Source: CAYVXE01 sp964455375 (GTDB lineage Bacteria; Zhuqueibacterota; Zhuqueibacteria; Oceanimicrobiales; Oceanimicrobiaceae). From it: a DNA stretch of 64,000 nucleotides. Every line of letters starts with the position of its first letter. The stretch's first letter is position 1. Position numbers and translations under genes: made by a program. Where the stretch lies: contig CAYVXE010000004.1 in assembly GCA_964455375.1 (NCBI GenBank), positions 1-64,000 of the forward strand, read 5' to 3'. Under the pieces are notes generated by a model. The model was not told the DNA's origin and ran no database searches. It saw only the letters and a program-made list of their open reading frames with translations. Positions 28,801 to 37,837 of the stretch are shown here, piece after piece.

Positions 28801-30005
28801 CGGTTGCTAAATTCGAACCCAACAGAGACATTTCTGAGCCTTTTATTAAAAAAACCAATGCTGTTGCTTTTAAAAAATCCCTGAATTGCAGGATTGTTAA
28901 AGGCACCTTTCACTGAGAAATCAATGTCGGCAAGACCTGTAAATGGATATTTTTTTTCAGGCAGATATTGTGAGAGAAAAGATTCAATGCTAAATTGACT
29001 CGATTTCAACTTAACATTGAACTGTGGATTGGCAATGTTTAAAATAGTTCCTTCAAGGGTAATTGGGGAACCGTTCACCTTTTGAGAGGCTTTTTTAATT
29101 TCCAAATCCCAATCTTTAATCTCGGCATCGATATTAATATCGTTAAAAAACAAGTTTTCGGAATTGAGTTTCAACTTTCCGTTTATAAGCGAAATGGGTC
29201 CGTTAATATAGAACCCACGCTTAGGTGAGAGTCTTTCGGTAATGGTTAAACTGCCGTTGATTGTTCCCTGAAGATCGCCAATATAGGCAGGTACAAAATA
29301 AGACGGTTCATTGCCCAGTTGGTAATCATGTAACTCGACATTAATATATTCGACGCCGCCTTTTGCCAGATTCAACTGACCATAAAGGATGGTATTAATT
29401 TCATCGGAATTGAATACGTGCCCGGCCAACCTCAACCAGATTTTTTTCGACTCATCACAATAAGCCCAGCCGCTTATTTTCTGTGCGACTCTTAGCTCCG
29501 CAGACGTTTTTGTGTTAAGAACAAAAACCTCGCCATCTGAAATTGTCATCCGTTCGATAAAGTCGTATTCTTTAAGGAGCGCCCGATAAAATTTTTCCTG
29601 ATCTTCTGAAAGACGCAGCGACATGTCGAGATTGGGCTTACCGGACGGCGAAGGCGTGTAACGTAAAATTAGTTTGGGTTTGTAAATTGTTATTTTATCG
29701 GCCTTTTTTTCGGGATTGATTCCGCCGGAAAACAAACTTTTAAAACTGTACCCTAATTGAAGTTTTTCAATCTGAAGGATGTAAGGTGAATCCTCAAAAA
29801 CGAGCTTGACACCGTTCAGATTTAATGAACCGATGCCGAAACTGATGTTGTCCACTGTGCACTGGTCACCGGCAATGGAACGAATACTGGATAGGAGAAG
29901 GGTCTTCAGGCCATCATGAATCTTAAAGAGATTCCATCCATTGAACAGAACGACTGCAACGAGCAGAAAAACGAGGAATGTGGTGGCAAATGTCTTTCTT
30001 ATCAT
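25896..30005 (-). CDS. TamB/AsmA-like translocation and assembly module protein
   Basis: At 1369 aa this is the largest protein in the window. It has one N-terminal membrane anchor (residues about 8-27), then a very long stretch of beta-strand repeats, and a C-terminal DUF490/TamB domain (the segment with PEVYGKAWTVIRDSTNIPNDVYLELYT followed by LMATLGYSTD). It ends in a barrel-like tail with the final residues SLRHSFPF. TamB-like proteins span the periplasm as a hydrophobic groove that moves lipids or helps barrels fold. It lies about 100 bp upstream of bamA on the same strand. An ATG at 30005 is chosen over the GTG at 30014. Confidence 0.88.
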   Translation of the reverse strand: MIRKTFATTFLVFLLVAVVLFNGWNLFKIHDGLKTLLLSSIRSIAGDQCTVDNISFGIGSLNLNGVKLVFEDSPYILQIEKLQLGYSFKSLFSGGINPEKKADKITIYKPKLILRYTPSPSGKPNLDMSLRLSEDQEKFYRALLKEYDFIERMTISDGEVFVLNTKTSAELRVAQKISGWAYCDESKKIWLRLAGHVFNSDEINTILYGQLNLAKGGVEYINVELHDYQLGNEPSYFVPAYIGDLQGTINGSLTITERLSPKRGFYINGPISLINGKLKLNSENLFFNDINIDAEIKDWDLEIKKASQKVNGSPITLEGTILNIANPQFNVKLKSSQFSIESFLSQYLPEKKYPFTGLADIDFSVKGAFNNPAIQGFFKSNSIGFFNKRLRNVSVGFEFSNRQLSFNRIGGNYGSAQFSGAGQIDFLSPDKIVDFDIDLSGDFTNDLTRLGFSSVNECDGNAEIRIFGSLLNPVSTGEYNLVFTPEFEEVQAISGSYKYSHGTFVVNASSPDNDFRLSASVDSLFYRPQISIDAINIEKTFGFIDDPRLNYLKKHYHFNLNLEGELSQPHVVLDGYRIDNYEKLLHVDVQPSLSKNSELFAGKIDLFPNTKQHEGGEIYLTKNTQNEWETHVNLGDWLQGKLMYDKTDTHLKGELFISGMDVGIVFALMGKKPAGYGGDVYGQIKLNGTAQQPEYSGELWVIDGFVSQRGPYKADFAFHSNADTFRVDKLIVVSSDNLDLTTNGFYNFHTKEIDLEIAGKHVKVENIIKIFSEKEDVASGDAFIQVHLKGTLPKIPIYGSITVQHPQILSMKFDRALFEFGDQTHSNGSYISSDELHFKQATLTKEGQFSLSGVAVLPLQETNPMNVKISGDGNFLALLPNLNELFENTDSDGHLDLNLTGYYMAPDFSGSAFHFKNGVLHLTSVAREIDNIEGSFIVHSNDYFLDLQYLNATIQGRWISMTNTNDLVGLDHGIYEPLRIAGDNLNLGALMIKTDPDGISLHVPGLMEKGDRGWFAFSGKHSGEEFFISGPWERPKVRGQIHIRHANLMFPFNESEGKGNPVVMNILDNINWDIDAYSSKDTRYVRQFPAGIYVNMEIDKKTSHLGFTGVLKDSTFGVQGKVESTRGEIEYLDLNFRVEKVGAEFNQTSFFPEVYGKAWTVIRDSTNIPNDVYLELYTMDKVTHQEVSKGRWDRINIKLSSEYPGYQETQEDLMATLGYSTDTIDNQAVKAVGSRTDNLILRPLFRPVERELERNLGLDVVRFSYAITQNFLNSSFTNDALGSSLAFLKSSRLILGKYLTDDIYFLYTGELEAGIDYQFQDKGVGLRHIIGLEYRLNASWLLQMEYDYNTLLESHKDDKKISLRHSFPF

Positions 30006-30086
30006 ACTAACCACTATGTTTGCAAAAAACCCTGTGATTCATTAAACAGTTTCAAGCAAAACATTGTTTCAAAATTGACTGACTAC

Positions 30087-30851
30087 TTATGAATTTTTAT
30101 AGTGCAACTGTTCACTTACCATGCCAAATCGACGTTCCCTTTGCTGGAAGGCTTCAATCGCTCTATAAAATTGCATCCGGCGAAATTCCGGCCAAAAGTC
30201 TCCGGTTACATAAATTTCCGTATAAGCTAACTGCCATAGCAGAAAATTGCTGATACGAAGCTCACCACTCGTTCTTATGAGTAAATCCGGATCAGGAATA
30301 GACGCGGTTGACAGCGATCTGCTGATCGTGTCTTCACTGATTTCATCAGGTCTGATTTTTCCTTGTTCCACATTGGAGGCAATAGATTTTACCGCTTGTA
30401 ATATTTCTCTTCGACTACTGTAACTCAGCGCCAGGTTTAAAGTTAATCCTGTGTTGTTCTTTAACGTTTGAATCGCACGTCGCATGCCTTTTCTTGCCGG
30501 CAGAGGCAAATCATTCAAATTGCCGATGGTCATAAGACGAACATTATTGTTATTTAATTCTGTGACTTCAGCACGAATCGTCTGCAACAATAAACGCATT
30601 AACGCAGCGACTTCACCCACCGGCCTGTTCCAATTCTCCGTTGAAAAGGTATACAACGTCAAATACTTTATGTCCAGTTCCCCACATACTTTAACAATTT
30701 CCCTGACCGAATTTATGCCTTCCCGATGCCCTTCAACCCGCGGAAGGTTGTGTCTTTTCGCCCATCTGCCGTTTCCATCCATGATAATGGCTACATGCTG
30801 CGGCAAGTTCCCACGATCTTCGATTCGTTTTTTAATGGATGCTTCATCCAT
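30087..30851 (-). CDS. uppS: Isoprenyl (undecaprenyl diphosphate) synthase
   Basis: UppS builds the C55 carrier lipid of cell-wall synthesis from farnesyl diphosphate and isopentenyl diphosphate. The 254-aa cis-prenyltransferase has HVAIIMDGNGRWAKRHNLPR with the catalytic aspartate, GHREG for diphosphate binding, TLYTFSTENWNRP, and the C-terminal block PDPDLLIRTSGELRISNFLLWQLAYTEIY with the family RTSGE motif. An ATG at 30851, with GAGG ten bases upstream, is preferred to the ATG at 30860. It opens the run uppS-tamB-bamA-skp-fabZ-...-dxr-rseP. Confidence 0.96.
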   Translation of the reverse strand: MDEASIKKRIEDRGNLPQHVAIIMDGNGRWAKRHNLPRVEGHREGINSVREIVKVCGELDIKYLTLYTFSTENWNRPVGEVAALMRLLLQTIRAEVTELNNNNVRLMTIGNLNDLPLPARKGMRRAIQTLKNNTGLTLNLALSYSSRREILQAVKSIASNVEQGKIRPDEISEDTISRSLSTASIPDPDLLIRTSGELRISNFLLWQLAYTEIYVTGDFWPEFRRMQFYRAIEAFQQRERRFGMVSEQLHYKNS

Positions 30852-30974
30852 GACAACCATGCCTCAATTTGCTCGTCAAGTGTAACATAAAATGTACTAC
30901 AAAATATCTCTAAAGTCAATATAAATATTTTAAAATATTGCTCTTAAGAATTGGTTTTCTAAGTATCCGAAACT

Positions 30975-33041
30975 CTATTTTTCGGCCTGCATGACCCGCC
31001 GCATTTTATTGATTCTCTGCATGAGTCTTTGGAAGTTTTTGAAGGTGAGGGATTGTGCACCGTCGCTTTTTGCCGTTGCCGGATCAGGATGTACTTCCAC
31101 CATAATGCCATCGGCGCCGGCGGCAACTGCGGCCTCGGATAACGGAGCGATCCAGCGCCAGTCACCTGCTGCGTGTGCCGGGTCCACAAAAACCGGGAGA
31201 TGCGTGCGGTATTTGAGGATCGGCACCGCAGAAATATCCAGCGTATTTCTGGTGGCGGTCTCAAAGGTACGAATGCCGCGTTCACATAAGATGACCTGCT
31301 GGTTTCCCTGTGAAAGAATGTATTCCGCCGCGGCCAAAAGTTCATCGATGGATGCCATCATACCGCGTTTCAGAAAAACCGGCTTGTTCATCTGACCCAC
31401 TTCCCGCAACAGCGCGAAATTTTGCATGTTGCGGGCGCCGATTTGCAAAATGTCTGCTTCTTCTGCCACCGCCTCGATCTGTTTGGGGTGCACAATTTCC
31501 GTGATGATCGGGAGATCAAACGCATCGCCAGCCTGCCGCAGAATGGTCAAACCTTCGTAGCCCATACCCTGAAAACTGTACGGTGAGGTTCGCGGTTTGA
31601 AGACGCCGCCGCGTAAAATATCGGCGCCGGCTTCTTTGACGGCGCGTGCGGTCTGGTTAATCTGCTCCTCCGATTCCACGGAGCATGGCCCGGCCATGAT
31701 GACAAAATTACCTCCACCGATGAGCACCTCTTTCACACGAATGACGGTGTCTTCTTCTTTGGTCACACGGCTGGCCAAACGGTAGCCCTTTTTTTCGGGG
31801 AGTTCAGCCGGTTCCGTCGCAATGGATTTTTCTTTTGTTTTTTCTTCCCGGATATCCGCGGATTTTTTGAGAATGGCCTGCGCGTCCACAGGTTTCGCTT
31901 CCTGTCCGGTTTTCGCCGGGAAGCTGCCGAGAATTTTCATATAGCTGAGTTCTCCGGCCAGTTCATCCAATGCTTCGTGGACGGCAGGGTCTTCCACGTT
32001 ACCGTCAAAATCCATGTAGAATAAATACTCCCACGGTACATGTGGTTTCGGTCGGGATTCGAGTTTGGACATGTTCAACTTGTGTTTGGCTAAAATGTTG
32101 AGGCAATGAACCAGCGCCCCTTCCACGTGTTTTGTGGTGAAAATCATGGAAGTTTTACACGGAATGCGTAAATCGTACTTTACCGGTTGTTTGGCGACGA
32201 TAAAGAAGCGGGTGTAATTTTCTTTGGAGTTGGCAATGCCTTTTTTAAGAATGTTGACGCCGTATAATTTCGCAGCCATTTCACTGGCGATGGCGGCAGC
32301 GGAAAGATCGTTGTCCGCTTTTATTTTTTGAATGGCCATGGCCGTGTCGAGAAAGCTTTCTACGGTGCACTGTTCCAGTTCACTGAGAAAATTGCTGCAC
32401 TGCTCCAGCGCTTTCGGGTGTGAATATATGCGCCGGATTTGCGCCAGGGGAACATTTTCAACCGCCATGAGACAGTGATTGATGGGCAGAACTTCTTCGC
32501 CAACGATGGCGAGTTTGGTTTTGCTCAACAAATCGTAGCTCTCATTGATGCTGCCAGCCGTAGTGTTTTCAATGGGTAAGATCGCATAGTCGGCATTGCC
32601 CGATTCGACGCTTTCCAGAATGGCTTTGAAAGTAAGCAATCCTTTAAACACAATCCTGTCTAATTTTTCGCTGAAATATTTTTGTCCCGCAAGATAACTG
32701 TATGCGCCTTCTACGCCCTGAAATGTGACAACGATTTGGTCCTGCTCGGCACCGGCAGTCTCGTTTTTTCGCATGAGTTTGTCCTGTTGGATGCGCAGGG
32801 AATAGTCGATAATCTGATGAAACAATTTGGTGACGAAATAGGCGTCCAGGCCGAGCGATTTACCGTGTTTGATGAGCTCGGCGATGTGTTCTGCTTCACG
32901 GGATTTGTCCCGCAGAAGATAGTCGTCTTCAATTTTTGCGTCGATGATTTCCGATACGGCTTTTTTTCTCGCAGCAAGAACATCCAGCAGTTGCTGGTCG
33001 ATTTTATCGAGTTTGTTTCGCAGAGATTTTAATTTACTCAC
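30975..33041 (-). CDS. Trifunctional chorismate mutase - prephenate dehydratase (ACT) - DAHP synthase
   Basis: The 688-aa fusion joins three enzymes of aromatic amino acid synthesis. Residues about 1-90 are an AroQ-type chorismate mutase (LRNKLDKIDQQLLDVLAARKKA...). About 104-285 are prephenate dehydratase (VTFQGVEGAYSYLAG, ILPIENTTAGSI, and the NYTRFFIV stretch that includes the conserved TRF). About 295-375 are an ACT domain with the ESRP motif, the usual phenylalanine sensor. After a charged linker (about 380-420), residues 425-685 are a class I-beta/KDO8PS-like DAHP synthase (MAGPCSVES, RGGVFKPRTSPYSFQG, PVFLKRGM, VDPAHAAG). The start is GTG with AAGG upstream. The fusion couples the first shikimate step with the branch to phenylpyruvate, with feedback plausibly read by one ACT domain. 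Confidence 0.93.
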   Translation of the reverse strand: MSKLKSLRNKLDKIDQQLLDVLAARKKAVSEIIDAKIEDDYLLRDKSREAEHIAELIKHGKSLGLDAYFVTKLFHQIIDYSLRIQQDKLMRKNETAGAEQDQIVVTFQGVEGAYSYLAGQKYFSEKLDRIVFKGLLTFKAILESVESGNADYAILPIENTTAGSINESYDLLSKTKLAIVGEEVLPINHCLMAVENVPLAQIRRIYSHPKALEQCSNFLSELEQCTVESFLDTAMAIQKIKADNDLSAAAIASEMAAKLYGVNILKKGIANSKENYTRFFIVAKQPVKYDLRIPCKTSMIFTTKHVEGALVHCLNILAKHKLNMSKLESRPKPHVPWEYLFYMDFDGNVEDPAVHEALDELAGELSYMKILGSFPAKTGQEAKPVDAQAILKKSADIREEKTKEKSIATEPAELPEKKGYRLASRVTKEEDTVIRVKEVLIGGGNFVIMAGPCSVESEEQINQTARAVKEAGADILRGGVFKPRTSPYSFQGMGYEGLTILRQAGDAFDLPIITEIVHPKQIEAVAEEADILQIGARNMQNFALLREVGQMNKPVFLKRGMMASIDELLAAAEYILSQGNQQVILCERGIRTFETATRNTLDISAVPILKYRTHLPVFVDPAHAAGDWRWIAPLSEAAVAAGADGIMVEVHPDPATAKSDGAQSLTFKNFQRLMQRINKMRRVMQAEK

Positions 33042-33127
33042 GGATAACCTTTTGTTTATGGTTTTGATTTAGCCTGAATAATTTTTCAGGACACGAAGCC
33101 GTAAAATTATTGACCGTCACAAAAATT

Positions 33128-33233
33128 TTCACAGGAAGGGACGGGGGTCAGAAAGAAATAACGCTGCAAAATAAACTTCGAAAGTTTTAACTTAATGCTG
33201 CTCATCAATGTTAGCTTCCGTTCTTCCTGTGAA
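33128..33233. repeat. Intergenic inverted repeat
   Basis: TTCACAGGAAG at 33128-33138 is exactly matched in inverted orientation by CTTCCTGTGAA at 33223-33233, and weaker pairing continues inward (GGACGG against CCGTT). The 106-bp segment lies between the end of folA and the start of the aromatic fusion gene. It could be a small repeat element or a long-range hairpin; no other copy was seen in the window. Confidence 0.55.
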
Positions 33234-33316
33234 TCTTACTTTCTTTTATATCGTCTTATTTTCTTCGCGTGTTTGCGGTTAAAATTTATGATGAGGTGGC
33301 ATGTTAAAATACTCCT

Positions 33317-33823
33317 CTATTCTACCAGCTCATAACTTTCAAACCGGTAACCGTCTCTCTCGTGGCGTTCCTTTAACTTAAAATGGCCACTGATCAGGTA
33401 CTCGTATTCCGGGAAAAACGCATCGCCGTCGTAGTCGTCTTCCACAATGGTCAGCTCTAATCGGTTTGCTAAAAGAAGCGTCTCCGCAAAGACTTTTTCG
33501 CCGCCGATAATAAAAACACGTTCTTCATCAGCAAGGCCGTCCATTGCTCTGTCGAGCGATGGGTACGTTACAACGTTTGGCAAATGGGGATAGCATCTTG
33601 AGGAGGTTAAAACGATATTTTTTCGATCCGGAAGCGGTTTGCCATTGCGTTGCAGAATCGACTCAAACGTTTTCCTTCCCATCAAAACCGGATTGCCGAG
33701 GGTTAAGCGTTTAAATCGTTTCAAGTCCTCGGAAATGTGCCAGGGTAGTTTTCCGTCTTTTCCGATGACACGGTTTTTTTCGGCCAGCGCCGCGATCAAA
33801 ATTAATTGTGGTAAATGACTCAT
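33317..33823 (-). CDS. folA: Dihydrofolate reductase
   Basis: FolA regenerates tetrahydrofolate with NADPH. The 168-aa protein shows LIAALAEKNRVIGKDGKLPWHISEDLKRFKRLT (substrate loop with W and D/E), VLMGRKTFESI for NADPH binding, KNIVLTSS, and VFIIGGEKVFAETLLLANRLELTIV. The ATG at 33823 is one base after the thyA stop codon, so translation is coupled and the ATG at 33841 inside thyA is not needed. The thyA-folA pair links dihydrofolate production and recycling. Confidence 0.95.
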   Translation of the reverse strand: MSHLPQLILIAALAEKNRVIGKDGKLPWHISEDLKRFKRLTLGNPVLMGRKTFESILQRNGKPLPDRKNIVLTSSRCYPHLPNVVTYPSLDRAMDGLADEERVFIIGGEKVFAETLLLANRLELTIVEDDYDGDAFFPEYEYLISGHFKLKERHERDGYRFESYELVE

Positions 33824-33824
33824 G

Positions 33825-34682
33825 TTATACCGCCACGGCAAATTTTATAGGATCATGGTGCTTGTAGCCGACGAGCTTAAAATCGTCAAATTGTAACTCA
33901 TTCAACGGTTTGCGCGCAATTCTTAATTCAGGCAATGGCAATGGCTGGCGTTTAAGCTGCTCTTTTAAATGATCGATATGGTTCACGTATATGTGTGCAT
34001 CGATAAGGGTGTGGGCGAACTCGCCGATTTCGAGGCCCACGTCCTGGGCAATCGCCTGAGTCAGTAAGGCGTAGCAGGCGAGGTTAAACGGAATACCGAT
34101 GGCGATATCTGCACTGCGCTGGGTCAAATGGCAATTCAACCGTCCGTTCTGTACATTTAGCACCCAGAAGGCGTGGCACGGCGGCAATTTGCTCACAACC
34201 GCATTTGCCGGATGCCAGGCATTGATTACAATGCGGCGTGAATTCGGGTTACTTTTCAATTCGGCAATGGCCCAACCGATCTGATCGAAACTGAGCGAAC
34301 CGTCGGCTTCTATTTTTGTAAACGGGTTGCTCTCATCCAGAAACAGTTCACTTCCGAATGCCACAGATTTCGACGGTACCGGATAACGCCGCCAGTAGCG
34401 GCCGTAAGCGGTTTGCAGATTTCCGTTTGCATCGGCCCAATCATTCCAGATCTTCGTGTGCTTTTGTAGCTCGCGAATATGGTCGGCGCCGGAAAGGTAC
34501 CAAAAAACTTCCCACAGCATGGCATTAAAATTTACTTTTTTTGTGGTCAGCAACGGGAAGCCAGCCGCGAGATCCACTTTGTAAAATTCTGCAAAAGTGG
34601 AAATGGTATCCACCCCGGTCCGATTGGTTTTTAGCGTACCTTTTGACAGAACACGGTCGACCAGACTTAAATATTCTTTCAT
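33825..34682 (-). CDS. thyA: Thymidylate synthase ThyA
   Basis: ThyA methylates dUMP to dTMP with methylene-tetrahydrofolate, leaving dihydrofolate for FolA. The 285-aa protein has the N-terminal DRVLSKGTLKTNRTGVDT with the phosphate-binding arginine, the catalytic cysteine in LPPCHAFWVLNV (about C180), the following QRSADIAIGIPFN and the nucleotide-contacting HIYVNHIDHLKEQL. It is about 20 residues longer than the E. coli enzyme. It is followed by folA after one base. Confidence 0.96.
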   Translation of the reverse strand: MKEYLSLVDRVLSKGTLKTNRTGVDTISTFAEFYKVDLAAGFPLLTTKKVNFNAMLWEVFWYLSGADHIRELQKHTKIWNDWADANGNLQTAYGRYWRRYPVPSKSVAFGSELFLDESNPFTKIEADGSLSFDQIGWAIAELKSNPNSRRIVINAWHPANAVVSKLPPCHAFWVLNVQNGRLNCHLTQRSADIAIGIPFNLACYALLTQAIAQDVGLEIGEFAHTLIDAHIYVNHIDHLKEQLKRQPLPLPELRIARKPLNELQFDDFKLVGYKHHDPIKFAVAV

Positions 34683-34915
34683 TCTATCTTTTATTCTCCA
34701 TTTGACGAAAAATATAAATTAATTGAAAATAAGAGTCAAATTATTTCACGGACTTTCAGGTTTTTTGTCGGTCAAACTACAAAACTTCCTTGAAACTTTA
34801 GCCTGAGTTTTGCATATTGCGTGACAACAACAAGAAATCTTTTACCGTTTGTTCAAATCTGTTTATAAAAGCAACCTCATTCAGAAAAGAAGATAAATTA
34901 ATCCAGGAGGTCATT

Positions 34916-36031
34916 TTGCACGATTCCAGATATGATGAACTTGCAGACGTACTCGTCAACCATTCAACAAAAATAAAAAAGGGGGAATCGGTTTTAATTG
35001 AAGCTATCGATATTCCCGAAGAAATGGTCATCTCTCTCATTCGAAAAATCCATGCTGCCGGTGGCAAACCCATGGTTACCTACAAAAAGAACCGCATTCA
35101 GCGGGCGCTTCTGAACTGCTCGGACGCGGATTTGATGCAGGAGATCAGTGCGTATGAAGCATTCCGGATGCAACGGGTTCAAGCTTACATCGCTCTGCGC
35201 GGCAGTGACAATATTACGGAATTCTCAGATGTTACCACAGAAGCCATGCGGTTGTACGAAACGCACTGGCTCAAACCGGTGCATTTTAACATTCGGGTTC
35301 CTAAAACAAAATGGGTGGTTCTGCGCTGGCCGTCACCTTCCATGGCTCAGCAGGCAAAGCGAAGTACGGAGGGGTTTGAAAATTTTTATTTCGATGTCTG
35401 TACCCTGGATTATGACAAAATGGAACGGGCCTCTGCTCCGTTGAAAGATTTAATGGAAAAAACAGACGACGTCCACATCAAGAGTCCCGGAACGGATTTG
35501 ACTTTCAGCATCAGGAATATTCCGGTGATTTCCTGCTCGGGCGACAGAAACATTCCGGATGGTGAATGTTTTACCGCGCCGGTCAAAGATTCCGTCAATG
35601 GAACGTTGCAGTACAACACAGACTCTATTTACCAGGGAACAACGTTCAGCAACGTAAAGCTTACATTCAAAGACGGTAAGATTGTCGAGGCTACGGCCAA
35701 TAATACGAAAAAACTGAATGAAATTCTCGACTCCGATGCAGGCGCCCGCTATGTGGGTGAATTCGCCATTGGTTTCAATCCTTACATCACGTCTCCCATG
35801 CTGGACATTTTATTTGATGAAAAGATCGCCGGGTCATTTCATTTTACGCCGGGACAGGCGTATGAAGACGCCGACAACGGCAATCGTTCTAATATCCACT
35901 GGGATATGGTGCTCATTCAAACGCCGGAGCACGGTGGCGGTGAAATCTATTTTGATGATATGTTAATTCGCAAAGACGGTCTGTTTGTGGTTCCGGAACT
36001 TGAAGGCCTGAATCCGGAAAATCTCAAGTAA
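34916..36031 (+). CDS. Aminopeptidase, family M29 (AmpS type)
   Basis: This dinuclear metallo-aminopeptidase (371 aa) releases N-terminal residues from short peptides. Metal-binding residues are visible in the C-terminal half: the glutamate in VGEFAIGFNP, the glutamate in LFDEKIAGSFHFTPGQAY, the histidine of that segment, and the H and D of SNIHWDMVLIQTP. The longest frame begins at 34817, but the true start is most likely the TTG at 34916, five bases after a perfect AGGAGG (34905-34910). An OPT-type transporter follows 21 bp downstream, so imported oligopeptides are probably its substrate. Confidence 0.9.
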   Translation: MHDSRYDELADVLVNHSTKIKKGESVLIEAIDIPEEMVISLIRKIHAAGGKPMVTYKKNRIQRALLNCSDADLMQEISAYEAFRMQRVQAYIALRGSDNITEFSDVTTEAMRLYETHWLKPVHFNIRVPKTKWVVLRWPSPSMAQQAKRSTEGFENFYFDVCTLDYDKMERASAPLKDLMEKTDDVHIKSPGTDLTFSIRNIPVISCSGDRNIPDGECFTAPVKDSVNGTLQYNTDSIYQGTTFSNVKLTFKDGKIVEATANNTKKLNEILDSDAGARYVGEFAIGFNPYITSPMLDILFDEKIAGSFHFTPGQAYEDADNGNRSNIHWDMVLIQTPEHGGGEIYFDDMLIRKDGLFVVPELEGLNPENLK

Positions 36032-36052
36032 ACAACTCGGAAGGAGGAAATT

Positions 36053-37792
36053 GTGGCAAACTCTTCAGCAAGTGACGGCCGGATTATTCGCACCGGTCCC
36101 TACCCGGAACTCACCATGCCCGGGGTACTGGTGGGTTATTTTCTTGGTTCACTCATCGCCCTCAGTATCGGCTATGCGAGTTTAATTCTCGGATTTTCAA
36201 TCGAGGGCTCCGAATTGGCAGCTATTTTGGGATTTGGTATTTTGCGGGGGTTGCTGGGAAGGAACAGTATCGTTGAAAATAATATCAATCAAACCGTGGC
36301 CAGTGCGGTAAATGGCGCTTCTGCCGGAATGATGTTCTCAGTCCCGGCCTTGTTCATTCTCGGTGAAACGGGATTCAATGTGTATTTGATGGTGTTTGCC
36401 TGTATCGCCGGGGGCTTTCTCGGTATCGGCTTCATTATCCCGTTGCGCAAACAGATGATCGATTACGAGCGCCTGACTTATCCCGGTGGTGTTGCGGTCG
36501 CCGCCATTTTAAAATCCCCGGGTGCCGGCATTCATAAAGCAATTCTGCTGATCGTTGGTGCTGTCATAAGCGGTTTGATCAATTTTATCAGCCAGTCTAC
36601 GGGTTTTTCCAACTGGGATTTGGGCGGCCTTATCGGTATGCCTGATTACATGAACAGCATTTGGTATATTTCTTTGCTTACAATCGGTGCTGCCTACATT
36701 GCAGGGAAAGGAGGCTTCTTTTTTATTGTCGGCGGTTATGTTTGCTACTGGATTCTGGCACCAATTTTGTCGGGAATGGGATTGCTGCCGACCGCTGAAA
36801 CCCTGCAAGCTGCCGGTAACAGCATGCCGGGCTATTTACGTGCGACTTTATTTCGGCCGGTTGGCATCGGTATGCTCATCGGTGGGGCGCTTGCCGGAAT
36901 CGTTCTGGCATTGCCGTTAATTTTAAGCGCGGTTAAAAGCATGCAAATGGCATCAAAAATGAAAACGGCTGTTTCCAAAGATGAAATGCCGATCAAACTT
37001 CTCTATATGGGTATAGGCGGAGCAGCTATTCTTCTGTTTGTCATTGCGATTAATTCCACGCGGGAAATCGGTTTCGTTCGTGGCGGCTTAATGGCTATTC
37101 TCGGTACGGTGTGGATTTGGATGGCGGGTGTCATCCTTGCGGAGTGTATCGGTAGAACCAATTGGTCGCCATTGAGCGGTATGACTCTCATTGCCATTAC
37201 CATGTTAATTTTTATCGCCAGTGGGGTCGGGAACAGTGCAGCGATCATTTCTTCGGTCATCGTTGGCGCTGCGGCATGTGTGGCCATGGCGCAGGCAACG
37301 GATTTAATGCTGGATTTAAAAACCGGCTATCTGGTGGGTGCAATGCCGCGTAAACAGCAAACCGGTCAGTTTTTAGGGAGTTGGCTCGGGCCTATTTTAA
37401 TTATGACGCTTATTTTTGTTTTACATAAAGCGTATGGTTTGGGAACAGAAAAATTACCGGCCCCACAGGGTCAGGCATTAGCGAGTATGATTTCCGGAAT
37501 TTTGGGTGGCGATGTACCCGTACAAAAATATATTGCCGGCGCCGGAATTGGCGCTTTGCTCAGTTCCACCGGAATTGGCGGTCTGGGGATTCTCGTCGGG
37601 CTGGGTTTTTATTTGCCCTTTAATATTGTCTTGACCTATAGTTTGGGCACAGTAGCCCGTTTATTTACAGATTGGAAATATGGACAGCGGTTCAGCGAAG
37701 ATGTGGGCATACCGGTGGCCGCAGGTTTTATCGTTGGTGAAGCATTGGTCGGGGTTGGATACGCTCTCTATTACGTTATCAGTGCTTCATAG
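36053..37792 (+). CDS. OPT family oligopeptide transporter
   Basis: This secondary transporter (579 aa) of the OPT family takes up oligopeptides, or metal-chelator complexes in some members, with protons. About 14-16 hydrophobic helices fill the whole sequence. The family landmarks YERLTYPGGVAVAAIL and the tandem GxGGxG-rich C-terminal helices are visible. The start is GTG with GGAGG eight bases upstream. It sits between the M29 aminopeptidase gene and a small membrane protein gene on the same strand, forming a peptide-use operon. Confidence 0.92.
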   Translation: MANSSASDGRIIRTGPYPELTMPGVLVGYFLGSLIALSIGYASLILGFSIEGSELAAILGFGILRGLLGRNSIVENNINQTVASAVNGASAGMMFSVPALFILGETGFNVYLMVFACIAGGFLGIGFIIPLRKQMIDYERLTYPGGVAVAAILKSPGAGIHKAILLIVGAVISGLINFISQSTGFSNWDLGGLIGMPDYMNSIWYISLLTIGAAYIAGKGGFFFIVGGYVCYWILAPILSGMGLLPTAETLQAAGNSMPGYLRATLFRPVGIGMLIGGALAGIVLALPLILSAVKSMQMASKMKTAVSKDEMPIKLLYMGIGGAAILLFVIAINSTREIGFVRGGLMAILGTVWIWMAGVILAECIGRTNWSPLSGMTLIAITMLIFIASGVGNSAAIISSVIVGAAACVAMAQATDLMLDLKTGYLVGAMPRKQQTGQFLGSWLGPILIMTLIFVLHKAYGLGTEKLPAPQGQALASMISGILGGDVPVQKYIAGAGIGALLSSTGIGGLGILVGLGFYLPFNIVLTYSLGTVARLFTDWKYGQRFSEDVGIPVAAGFIVGEALVGVGYALYYVISAS

Positions 37793-37837
37793 CTATTAGC
37801 GACTACTGACGCGCTTAAGAATAAAGGAGAAACTGCA

